From an uncultured Oscillospiraceae bacterium (GTDB taxonomy: Bacteria > Bacillota > Clostridia > Oscillospirales > Oscillospiraceae), in NCBI GenBank assembly GCA_944385035.1, contig CALWVV010000002.1:62001-126000 (forward strand): a DNA stretch of 64,000 nt, read 5' to 3'. This document shows, piece after piece, positions 52,681-59,978 of the stretch (its first letter is position 1; every line of letters begins with the position of its first letter). The notes under the pieces were generated by a model. It did not search any database. It was not told the origin of the DNA and saw only the letters and a list, made by a program, of their open reading frames with translations. Made by a program: the position numbers and the translations under genes.

Positions 52681-53997
52681 ATGAATATCATACTTCTCTC
52701 CGGCGGCTCAGGCAAGCGCCTGTGGCCCCTGTCCAACGACATTCGTTCCAAGCAATTTCTTAAACTGTTTCAGGCTCCGGATGGAACCATGGAATCCATG
52801 GTTCAGCGGGTTTACCGCCAGATTCGGTCTGTTGACAGGCAGGCGTCCGTAGTAATTGCAACTGGAAAGGCTCAGATTTCCTCTTTACGCAACCAGCTGG
52901 GTGAGGACATTGATATTTCCCTGGAGCCCTGTCGCCGGGATACGTTTCCAGCTATTGCTCTGGCGACAGCCTACCTTCACCACATTAAGGAGGTTCCGGC
53001 GGAGGAGACGGTAGTGGTCTGCCCCGTGGACCCTTATGTGGAGGAGGACTATTTCCTGAAACTCCGGGAACTGGACCTTCAGGCCCGGAAGGGAGAGGCC
53101 AACCTGGTGCTGATGGGTATTGAGCCCACCTATCCCAGCGAAAAGTATGGCTATATCATCCCACAAGACAAGGGTGAAGTCAGTGCCGTGTCCACCTTTA
53201 AGGAAAAGCCGGATGTTGCCACTGCCCGGCGGTATATCAACCAAGGAGCGCTGTGGAACGGTGGTGTCTTTGCCTACCGGCTGTCCTATGTACTGGATAG
53301 AGCCAAAGAGATGTTTGGTACCAGTGACTATGACGAGTTATTTGCCAAGTATGAGTCACTAACAAAAATCAGCTTCGACTACGCTGTAGCGGAGAAGGAG
53401 CCCAATATTCAGGTTCTGCGTTTTGTGGGCCAGTGGAAAGACCTGGGCACCTGGAATACGCTGGCAGAGGAAATTGCGGAGCCCACTTTGGGCAACGTTA
53501 TTTTGGATAACACTTGCCAGAACGTCACCGCCATCAACGAACTGAATATCCCCATTCTGTGTATGGGGGTGAAAAACGCCGTGGTTGCCGCCAGCGGAGA
53601 CGGCATTCTCATCAGCGACCGGGACCGCAGTTCTTACATTAAGCCCTATGTGGACCAGATTATCTCGCCGGTGATGTTTGCGGAAAAATCCTGGGGCAGC
53701 TTTACAGTTCTGGATGTACAGGACGGTTCTATGACCATCCGTATCCGGCTGCGGCAGGGTAGCCACATCAACTATCACAGCCATGATCATCGAGACGAGG
53801 TGTGGACCATTGTCTCTGGACAGGGGCGCACTATTGTAGACGGGATGGAGCAGCCAGTTTCCCCGGGGGATGTAATTACTATGCAGGCGGGATGCCGCCA
53901 CACTATCCTGGCAGATACCGAGCTGACAGTTATTGAGGTACAGCTGGGGGAGGAGATTAGTGTCCATGACAAGCACAAATTCCCTTTCCCGTCCTAA
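52681..53997 (+). CDS. manC: Mannose-1-phosphate guanylyltransferase / mannose-6-phosphate isomerase (type II)
   Basis: 438 residues. The N-terminal nucleotidyltransferase has LSGGSGKRLWPLSNDIRSKQFLKL, FKEKPD and WNGGVFAY; a C-terminal cupin (SHINYHSHDHRDEVWTIVSGQG) carries the type II isomerase metal motif. It makes GDP-mannose from mannose-1-phosphate and GTP, supplying Gmd. The cupin is shorter than in E. coli ManC but has the metal His residues. Its stop lies inside the next gene, a 32-base overlap. Confidence 0.92.
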   Translation: MNIILLSGGSGKRLWPLSNDIRSKQFLKLFQAPDGTMESMVQRVYRQIRSVDRQASVVIATGKAQISSLRNQLGEDIDISLEPCRRDTFPAIALATAYLHHIKEVPAEETVVVCPVDPYVEEDYFLKLRELDLQARKGEANLVLMGIEPTYPSEKYGYIIPQDKGEVSAVSTFKEKPDVATARRYINQGALWNGGVFAYRLSYVLDRAKEMFGTSDYDELFAKYESLTKISFDYAVAEKEPNIQVLRFVGQWKDLGTWNTLAEEIAEPTLGNVILDNTCQNVTAINELNIPILCMGVKNAVVAASGDGILISDRDRSSYIKPYVDQIISPVMFAEKSWGSFTVLDVQDGSMTIRIRLRQGSHINYHSHDHRDEVWTIVSGQGRTIVDGMEQPVSPGDVITMQAGCRHTILADTELTVIEVQLGEEISVHDKHKFPFPS

Positions 53998-54970
53998 GCC
54001 CATATTTCTCACGCCGGTGGGAAAAGACTACCTATGGGGTGGGAATCGGCTCAACACGGAATTTGCCAAATCTATTGCCCTCTCGCCACTGGCCGAAACC
54101 TGGGAGTGTTCTACCCATCCCGATGGGGAGAGCGTAGTGGCCCTGGGGGAATTTGCCCACAAAACACTGCGCCAAGTGCTGTTGGAACACCCGGAGTACC
54201 TGGGGAGCCGCCATGAGAATTCCCGTGGGGAGTTGCCCATTCTGGTGAAGTTTATTGATGCTAAGCAGGACCTTTCGGTACAGGTTCATCCGGATGATGG
54301 ATATGCCGCCCAATACGAGGGGGGACAACGAGGCAAAATTGAGATGTGGTATGTGTTGGATGCCACTCCGCAGGCCACTTTGGTCTACGGCCTGCGCCGT
54401 ACTCTGACCCCGGAGCATCTCCGCTCAGCTATTTCCCAAGGATATTTGGAGCCGTATCTGCAACGGCTACCAGTCCATTCCGACGACGTGTTTTATCTGG
54501 ACGCCGGTACCATCCACGCCATTGGAAGCGGTTGCTTGGTGGCCGAAATCCAGGAGAACTCTAATCTAACTTATCGGCTTTATGACTATAACCGTACCGA
54601 TCGCGATGGAAATAGACGGACTCTCCATGTGGAAAAGGCTCTGGCAGTGGCCAACCTGCGGGCTACTGCACCCCCTCGGCAGCCTATCCGGCATTTGATT
54701 TACCGTCCCGGTTGTGCCCGAGAGCTGCTCAGCCGCTGCCGCTACTTCCAGGTGGAGCGGCTGCTGTTGAACACAGAACGGCTGAGGGAACGGCTGTGTC
54801 TGGAGACGGATGGCCTCTCTTTCCAGGTGCTGTTGTGTCTACAGGGTTGCGGCGCCCTGTCCAGCGCCGGAGAGACCTGGGACTTTTTCAAGGGGGACTG
54901 TATCTTTCTTCCCGCCAATACCCGGCTGCGTCTTCACGGAAACGCTCGTTTCCTTCTGGTGCGCTGCTGA
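53966..54970 (+). CDS. manA: Mannose-6-phosphate isomerase, class I
   Basis: 334 residues from the ATG at 53966. Typical ManA start (FLTPVGKDYLWGGNRLN), Zn ligands in QVHPDDGYAA and the Glu/His of GKIEMWYVLDA, AGTIHAIGSGCLVAEIQENSNLTYRLYDY. It interconverts fructose-6-phosphate and mannose-6-phosphate, the first committed step to GDP-mannose. It overlaps manC by 32 bases, so the pair are coupled. The role of the ManC cupin and ManA may be redundant. Confidence 0.93.
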   Translation: MTSTNSLSRPKPIFLTPVGKDYLWGGNRLNTEFAKSIALSPLAETWECSTHPDGESVVALGEFAHKTLRQVLLEHPEYLGSRHENSRGELPILVKFIDAKQDLSVQVHPDDGYAAQYEGGQRGKIEMWYVLDATPQATLVYGLRRTLTPEHLRSAISQGYLEPYLQRLPVHSDDVFYLDAGTIHAIGSGCLVAEIQENSNLTYRLYDYNRTDRDGNRRTLHVEKALAVANLRATAPPRQPIRHLIYRPGCARELLSRCRYFQVERLLLNTERLRERLCLETDGLSFQVLLCLQGCGALSSAGETWDFFKGDCIFLPANTRLRLHGNARFLLVRC

Positions 54971-55067
54971 GGCAGGAGAAGGGGGAGCAGCCCCTTCTTT
55001 GTCTGCACACAGAATTCTGCCCCGTCACAAGATATGCTGTCTGGTGGGGTGGTGAAAGGATGTCATT

Positions 55068-56753
55068 ATGAATCAGGAACACATTCAAGCGGAATATGAC
55101 CGCTGGCGCACTTTGGCAGACCCCTCCCTCCAGCGGGAACTGACGGAGATGGACGAGAAGACCATTACTAACGCCTTTTTCCGGAACCTGGAGTTTGGAA
55201 CCGGAGGCTTACGGGGGGAAATTGGTCCTGGAACTAATCGGATGAATATCCACACTGTGGCCAAAGCTACTCAAGGTTTGGCTGCCTATCTGCTCCGCAG
55301 TAAGGGAAGGGGGTGTGTAGCGATCAGCTATGATTCCCGGATCCTTTCGGATACGTTTGCCCGGGTAGCAGCGCAGGTATTCTCTTCCAATGGTATTTCC
55401 GTTTATCTTTATGACCGCCTGATGCCAACACCTTGCCTTTCCTTTGCGGTACGGGCTTTAGAATGTGTGGCTGGAGTTATGATTACGGCTTCTCATAACC
55501 CTGCACAGTACAATGGTTACAAAGTTTATGGGTCTGATGGCTGCCAGATTACCACTGAGACAGCAAACCAAATTTTGGCTGAGATTGAAAAGGTTGATTT
55601 GTTTGCTGACGTTGTGATCCAAGATTTTGAAGAGGCTGTAAAAAAAGGGGAAATCCGCTATGTTCCTGAATCCGTGCTGGATGACTATCTGACAGCGGTT
55701 AAGGCCCAGTCTCTGTTGGGCGATGAGTCAGTAGACAAGAGCTTTCCGATTGTCTATACTCCTCTCAACGGAACGGGCCGGGAGCCAGTGCTGCGAATAT
55801 TAAAAGAGTGCGGCTATGACCATGTGGTTACTGTTTCCCAGCAAGAAATGCCGGACGGCAGATTTCCTACCTGCCCTTATCCAAATCCAGAAGAACGTGA
55901 GGCTTTGTCATTAGGAATTTCCCGAGCTGGGGAAGTGGGTGCGGAACTTGTGCTGGCTACCGATCCGGACTGTGATCGGGTGGGTGCAGCTGTGCTGGAA
56001 GGAGAGGAGTATGTCCTTCTTACCGGCAATGAAATGGGACTTCTACTGTTGGACTATGTATGTACCAGACGAAAATCCCTGGGAATCATGCCGGCTCACC
56101 CTGTATTTATCAAGACCATTGTTACTAGTGAGCTGGGACGGAGAATTGCGGCGCTCCATGGAGTGGAGACCAAAGATGTGCTGACCGGCTTTAAGTTCAT
56201 TGGCGAGCAAATTGGGCTTTTGGAGCAGCAGGGGCGAGTGGATGATTATATTTTAGGCTTTGAGGAAAGCTACGGCTATTTATCTGGTTCCTATGTCCGA
56301 GATAAAGATGGTGTAGATGCGGCGCTGCTGATCTGTGAAATGACCGCTTACCACCGTGCCCGAGGTCTCTCGCTAATTGCTCGATTGGAAGAGCTATACC
56401 GGCAAGTAGGCTACTGCAAGAGCACCTTGCTCACATTTGCGTTTCCCGGTGCGGAAGGCTTTGAACGAATGCAGGGCATTATGGAAAGATTTCGTCAAGA
56501 GAACGGTTCGTTGGGCGAACATTCTATCGTACAGGTACTTGACTATACCGCAGGGATTGATGGACTTCCGAAATCCAATGTGCTGATGATTCAATTGGAA
56601 GATGAGAGCTGTGTGGTTATTCGCCCCTCTGGAACGGAACCAAAACTTAAAGCCTATTTTTCTGTTTACGGAAGCGATCGAGAGGTTGCCGAGGCAGAGA
56701 CTGAGAAGCTGCAACGGGAAATTCAGACGATTATAGAGTTCGGCGAAAAGTAA
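55068..56753 (+). CDS. Phosphoglucomutase/phosphomannomutase (PgcA-like)
   Basis: 561 residues, the long form with four domains. N-terminal FGTGGLRGEIGPGTNRMN, the catalytic phosphoserine loop MITASHNPAQYNGYK, the metal loop ATDPDCDRVG, sugar-binding GFEESYGYLSG and phosphate-binding IRPSGTEPKLKAYF. It probably converts mannose-6-phosphate to mannose-1-phosphate here, closing the route ManA, mutase, ManC; glucose phosphates are also likely substrates. It is the last gene of the polysaccharide operon and precedes the strong terminator. Confidence 0.93.
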   Translation: MNQEHIQAEYDRWRTLADPSLQRELTEMDEKTITNAFFRNLEFGTGGLRGEIGPGTNRMNIHTVAKATQGLAAYLLRSKGRGCVAISYDSRILSDTFARVAAQVFSSNGISVYLYDRLMPTPCLSFAVRALECVAGVMITASHNPAQYNGYKVYGSDGCQITTETANQILAEIEKVDLFADVVIQDFEEAVKKGEIRYVPESVLDDYLTAVKAQSLLGDESVDKSFPIVYTPLNGTGREPVLRILKECGYDHVVTVSQQEMPDGRFPTCPYPNPEEREALSLGISRAGEVGAELVLATDPDCDRVGAAVLEGEEYVLLTGNEMGLLLLDYVCTRRKSLGIMPAHPVFIKTIVTSELGRRIAALHGVETKDVLTGFKFIGEQIGLLEQQGRVDDYILGFEESYGYLSGSYVRDKDGVDAALLICEMTAYHRARGLSLIARLEELYRQVGYCKSTLLTFAFPGAEGFERMQGIMERFRQENGSLGEHSIVQVLDYTAGIDGLPKSNVLMIQLEDESCVVIRPSGTEPKLKAYFSVYGSDREVAEAETEKLQREIQTIIEFGEK

Positions 56754-56810
56754 GCCATCCGATTTTGGAAAACCCAACCAGCGAAGCTCAAGTGGAAATT
56801 TAAGCGGTTG

Positions 56811-56857
56811 ATAATAAGAACGCCCCCGCTGCACAGCAGCGGGGGCGTTCTTATTAT
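56811..56857. terminator. Strong bidirectional intrinsic terminator
   Basis: A perfect 22-bp stem with an ACA loop ends the polysaccharide operon. The A-rich left and T-rich right arms let it also stop the convergent CorC-type gene, whose stop codon lies within it. Confidence 0.9.
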
Positions 56858-58197
56858 GACAAATTTCCCGCGGGTTCTTTTTTGAGGGCGTCTTTGAGGT
56901 GTACCAGCGCGCTTTCCACCTGGTGGCCGTGGATGGAGGTCACATGGATGGCAAGACCGTATGTCTCCACCTCCACCGTGTCGCCGTCCTGGGGGATGAC
57001 GGCCAGGGCGCCGAACACCAGGCCGTTGAAGGTGTCAAACTTGTCGCAGGGCAGGGAGATTCCGAGAGCCTGGGCCACTTCGTCCAAGGGCGCTTCCCCC
57101 CGGATTTTCCAGGTGGAGGCGTCCAGTGCCTCCAGAAGGGGGAGAGGCTGGCTGCACAGTCCCTCATCGCCCAGGTCGCCCACCAGCTGCTCCACCAGGT
57201 CGTTGATGGTGACAATGCCAGTCATGCCGCCGTATTCGTCCAGCACCACCGCCAGGGGATGGTGGCCGCCCTTCATGTTGCGAAACAGCACATCGGCCTT
57301 CACACTTTCCGGAACAAAGTAGACTGGCTCTACGGCCCGCTCCATGACCGAGGCCCGGCTTTGATCCTTCAGCCGGAAGTAGTTCTCGGTGTTGAGAATA
57401 CCCACCACATCGTCGGCGGAATTTCCGCACACAGGGTAGCGGGTGTGGCGGCTATTATGGATGGTGCTGGCCCACTCCTCCATGGTCTCCTCCAGCCACA
57501 AGATGGTGAGGTCCGTGCGGTGGGTGGCAATCTCGCCCGCCGTGAGGTCATCAAACTCAAAGACATTCTGGATAAACTGCTTTTCTTCGTGGTCAATGGT
57601 ACCCTTTTGGGTTCCCACATCCACCATCATGCGGATTTCTTCCTCGCTGACGGTCTCCTCCTCGGCGTTAGGGTCAATGCCCAGCAGGCGGAGGACGGCG
57701 TTGGTGGAAACGGTTAAGAGCCATACGATGGGAGCAAAGAGCGTGGCGATGGTGGAAATGAGGCCGGAAATCCCCAGAGCCAGAGATTCCGCCTTGCGCA
57801 TGGCCACCCGCTTGGGCACCAGCTCGCCGAAGATCAGGGTAAAGTAAGACAGAATCAGGGTAATGATGACTACCGAGATGGCGTCCAAGGTGGCGGCGGG
57901 GACCCCTACGCCCAGGCTGACCAGCCAGCTGACCAAGCCGTCTGAGAAGTTTTCCGCCGCGAAGGCGCTGCCCAAAAAGCCGGACAGGGTAATGGCGACC
58001 TGAATGGTGGCAAGAAACCGGGCCGGCTGGCTGGTCAAGCGGGCAAGGCGCAGGGCGCGCTTATCCCCCTCCGCAGCCAGCTGGGCCAGCTTGGCGTCGT
58101 TGATGGAAATGACCGCAATCTCTGCGCTGGCAAATACGGCGTTCAGGGCGATCAAAAATACCTGCAAAAAAATCATAAACCAAATAGACTGTTCCAA
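56854..58197 (-). CDS. CNNM/CBS/CorC_HlyC membrane protein (hemolysin family)
   Basis: 447 residues from a TTG at 58197, eight bases after AAGGAGG; an upstream in-frame ATG lacks a site. N-terminal CNNM (DUF21) membrane domain with 3-4 segments (VFLIALNAVFASAEIAVISIN to ~190), two CBS domains (~215-330), and a CorC_HlyC domain with GGHHPLAVVLDEYGGMTGIVT. Relatives act in Mg2+ or other divalent-ion export. The leader region contains a small ORF and an intrinsic terminator (58239-58367), so expression is probably set by attenuation. Confidence 0.93.
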   Translation of the reverse strand: MEQSIWFMIFLQVFLIALNAVFASAEIAVISINDAKLAQLAAEGDKRALRLARLTSQPARFLATIQVAITLSGFLGSAFAAENFSDGLVSWLVSLGVGVPAATLDAISVVIITLILSYFTLIFGELVPKRVAMRKAESLALGISGLISTIATLFAPIVWLLTVSTNAVLRLLGIDPNAEEETVSEEEIRMMVDVGTQKGTIDHEEKQFIQNVFEFDDLTAGEIATHRTDLTILWLEETMEEWASTIHNSRHTRYPVCGNSADDVVGILNTENYFRLKDQSRASVMERAVEPVYFVPESVKADVLFRNMKGGHHPLAVVLDEYGGMTGIVTINDLVEQLVGDLGDEGLCSQPLPLLEALDASTWKIRGEAPLDEVAQALGISLPCDKFDTFNGLVFGALAVIPQDGDTVEVETYGLAIHVTSIHGHQVESALVHLKDALKKEPAGNLS

Positions 58198-58238
58198 TGT
58201 AAGCTCCTCCTTATGTATCCAAATCTGCAAAAAGACGC

Positions 58239-58284
58239 AAAAAGACACAGCCTGTCACGCTACTCACGCAGACGCAGGCTATGT
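58239..58284 (-). terminator. Putative attenuator in the CorC-type leader
   Basis: On the minus strand ACATAGCCTG (58284-58275) pairs with CAGGCTGTGT (58254-58245) over ten positions including one G-U. CTTTTT follows, then a second CTTTTT. The leader ORF stop lies in its loop, so ribosome position can decide whether it forms. Confidence 0.7.
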
Positions 58285-58367
58285 CCACTCCAAAGTTCTC
58301 TTTGGTTGCAGCAGCATAAGGGGGGCTGGGCGGGGGTGTTACTGTCACCGTCGTCCATACTCGCCAT
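58260..58367 (-). CDS. Leader peptide ORF upstream of the CorC-type gene
   Basis: 35 residues starting MASMDDGDSNTPAQPPL and containing three consecutive Cys codons. AAAGGAG precedes the ATG at good spacing. The ORF begins about 30 bases after the -10 box of a good promoter and its stop lies inside the attenuator loop. The placement is that of a regulatory leader peptide. A functional small protein cannot be excluded. Confidence 0.55.
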   Translation of the reverse strand: MASMDDGDSNTPAQPPLCCCNQRELWSGHSLRLRE

Positions 58368-58397
58368 CACGTTCTCCTTTCTCATCAAGTGGCTCAT

Positions 58398-58426
58398 ATC
58401 TTACCAAAGGGAAGAGGAACCGTCAA
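58398..58426 (-). promoter_or_regulatory. Sigma-A promoter of the CorC-type transcript
   Basis: On the minus strand TTGACG (58426-58421), a 17-base spacer, and TAAGAT (58403-58398). Confidence 0.75.
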
Positions 58427-58525
58427 CCAAAAACGCGCAATTTCCCGTATAGATTGTGTTCAGATTTTTGAATTCTTGATCTTTTTGCTGATCTTTCCCT
58501 CGCATGGAGAGGAGATGACAGCCCA

Positions 58526-58930
58526 GTGTGTATGGAAGCAAAGAAACACAGCAAGGTGGTGGAGCTCTGGCTCACACGGGACGAAACAAATGACCAGCAA
58601 TTCCTGGAATCCCTAAAGCCCCTCTATCGGCAGTATCAGGCGCAAAACTACATGGTAGCGGTATTTTATTCCGGGGAGGAAGACCTGTACCAGCAGACAC
58701 GGGACCTGCTCCTCTACAACCGCAGGAGAGCGGCGGAGAAGGAAGTGCAACAACAGAGGCAGCAGGCCATGGTCTTAAAAAATGGGGGAGGCAGTGCAGC
58801 TGCTTCCCCCGTGAATGTGTGGAACTATTTTGTTGGTCATTTTGAGGGGCGGCACGATCTATTAAAATGGAATCATGGAATGGACGGATTGTACAGCGGC
58901 AGCAAGGAGCGAAACATTTCGTTGACATAA
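58526..58930 (+). CDS. Small protein of unknown function, copy 1 (VELWLTRDE family)
   Basis: 134 residues from GTG 58526 (or ATG 58532). Residues ~8-72 match the protein at 59589 (VVELWLTRDE, FLESLKPLYRQYQAQNYMVAVFYSGEEDLYQQTRDLLLYNRRRAAE). After that, the frame runs on for ~55 residues through the terminator hairpin of the opposing gene, so the tail may be read-through after loss of an earlier stop. Both copies have GGAGAGGAGATGA the same distance upstream. I do not recognise the family; it is soluble, charged and helical. Confidence 0.65.
   Translation: MCMEAKKHSKVVELWLTRDETNDQQFLESLKPLYRQYQAQNYMVAVFYSGEEDLYQQTRDLLLYNRRRAAEKEVQQQRQQAMVLKNGGGSAAASPVNVWNYFVGHFEGRHDLLKWNHGMDGLYSGSKERNISLT
58777..58810 (-). 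terminator. Intrinsic terminator of the opposing membrane-protein gene
   Basis: On the minus strand an 11-bp stem (one G-U pair) is followed by TTTTTT. It lies within the plus-strand small gene, 62 bases past the membrane gene's stop. Confidence 0.75.
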
Positions 58931-59346
58931 CGAAAATGCTGCACACCGGCCAGAGAACCCGAGTCGCTGTTCTCACGCACACAGCTGGGGGTTCCGTCCT
59001 GTACGGTTACGCTTTCCTTGACCGGATAGAAGGCAACGTTCATAAGCAGGAATACCGAAAGCAGGGCCGTCACAATCATCAAGGGGAAGTTGATGCTCCG
59101 CCTGAAATACGCCGCATAAACCACACACCAAAGGGCCAGCACAATGGCCACGATCCCTTCGATCCAGAAACGGATGGTCACGCGCCACTCCAGTCCCACC
59201 AGGAGGGGGGCAAAGCGCACGGCAAAGGGAATGGCAAAAAGGAAGGCGATCCAGAGGGGCTTGCCGGGGCGAAGGCCACTTTTCCGCAAAGAGAGAATGA
59301 AGAAAACCGTGGCAAGGATTGCGAGAAAAAAGATCATGCTTTGCAT
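58873..59346 (-). CDS. Small membrane protein of unknown function
   Basis: 157 residues with four hydrophobic segments (~3-19, 31-49, 58-80, 90-107), connected by short basic loops, then a ~48-residue polar tail (KESVTVQDGTPSC to the end), probably outside or as a cytoplasmic tail. ATG has GGAGG eight bases upstream. No family is recognised. It lies between the two small paralogous genes on the opposite strand and overlaps the first by 58 bases at the 3' ends. Confidence 0.65.
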   Translation of the reverse strand: MQSMIFFLAILATVFFILSLRKSGLRPGKPLWIAFLFAIPFAVRFAPLLVGLEWRVTIRFWIEGIVAIVLALWCVVYAAYFRRSINFPLMIVTALLSVFLLMNVAFYPVKESVTVQDGTPSCVRENSDSGSLAGVQHFRYVNEMFRSLLPLYNPSIP

Positions 59347-59588
59347 ATACGAGGCCTCCGAGTTTTAGAGTTGCGCCAAATGAGACAGAGATTCGATACT
59401 GTTGTAGCGGTATATGTGTAAGAAACTGTGCTAGAGACAGATTATACAGAATAAGGTGATAGTTTTCGGTTACAAAAGTGCAGGTATAAGTTGATTTCAA
59501 TGTAATTAAATCGAATGATCTTGTCAAGGTCATGTGTGAATATTTCCTCTCAAAGTGGTGGAAAATACTGGAGAGGAGATGATGAACC

Positions 59589-59829
59589 TTTGCATATGAA
59601 CATCCGGGAGGATTGCAAGACCGTGGAGCTCTGGCTCAACAGGGAAGAGCGGGATGACCTAATGTTTCGGGAGTCCCTGAAACCTCTTTACCTACAGTAC
59701 AAAGAACGCAACTATCTAGTGGCCCTCTTCTTCTCGGGGGAGGAGGATCTCTATCTCCGCACCAGGGATCTGCTCCTCTATAACCGCCGCCGCACGGCCG
59801 AACGGGCAGTGGAACAGAAAAAAGTATGA
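59589..59829 (+). CDS. Small protein of unknown function, copy 2 (VELWLNREE family)
   Basis: 79 residues from TTG 59589, ten bases after AGGAG, or ATG 59595. TVELWLNREERDD, FRESLKPLYLQYKERNYLVALFFSGEEDLYLRTRDLLLYNRRRTAER matches copy 1 at 58526 nearly along its length. It ends soon after the shared part and is followed by a good terminator, so this copy shows the family's natural size. It lies directly ahead of the recombinase gene. Function unknown. Confidence 0.7.
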
Positions 59830-59850
59830 GGCAAGCCGCAAAAACCTAAA

Positions 59851-59880
59851 GCTTCGGGAATGCGTTCCCGGAGCATTTTT
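59851..59880 (+). terminator. Intrinsic terminator of the small gene
   Basis: GCTTCGGGAA pairs with TTCCCGGAGC (one mismatch), TGCG loop, then ATTTTTG. Confidence 0.85.
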
Positions 59881-59898
59881 GTTGTATAGATTTTCCGC

Positions 59899-59968
59899 TT
59901 GCTATTTAAAAAAGAATGATTACAATGTTATCTGGATATATACATAGAAATTAAATCTACATTGTAAT
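59899..59968 (+). promoter_or_regulatory. Recombinase promoter with an overlapping 10-bp inverted repeat
   Basis: TTGCTA (59899-59904), 16 bases, TACAAT (59921-59926). The -10 box lies inside ATTACAATGT (59919-59928), whose exact complement ACATTGTAAT occurs at 59959-59968, just before the ribosome site. The arms could be two halves of a repressor site or an RNA hairpin hiding the start. Confidence 0.6.
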
Positions 59969-59978
59969 GGAGGAGACC

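Larger units (their letters stand above)
58198..58525. other. Leader region of the CorC-type gene and divergent promoter area
   Basis: 328 bases. On the minus strand it holds a promoter (58398-58426), a 35-codon leader ORF (58260-58367), a CCAAAG/CTTTGG hairpin (~58294-58309), a T-tailed terminator (58239-58284) and the CorC start site. The right end is AT-rich and should carry the promoter of the small plus-strand gene. Confidence 0.65.

Noticed and set aside
58239-58420. Known metal riboswitch (M-box or yybP-ykoY) ahead of the CorC-type gene
   Set aside because: I could not find the conserved core of either class; a leader ORF with a terminator explains the region better.
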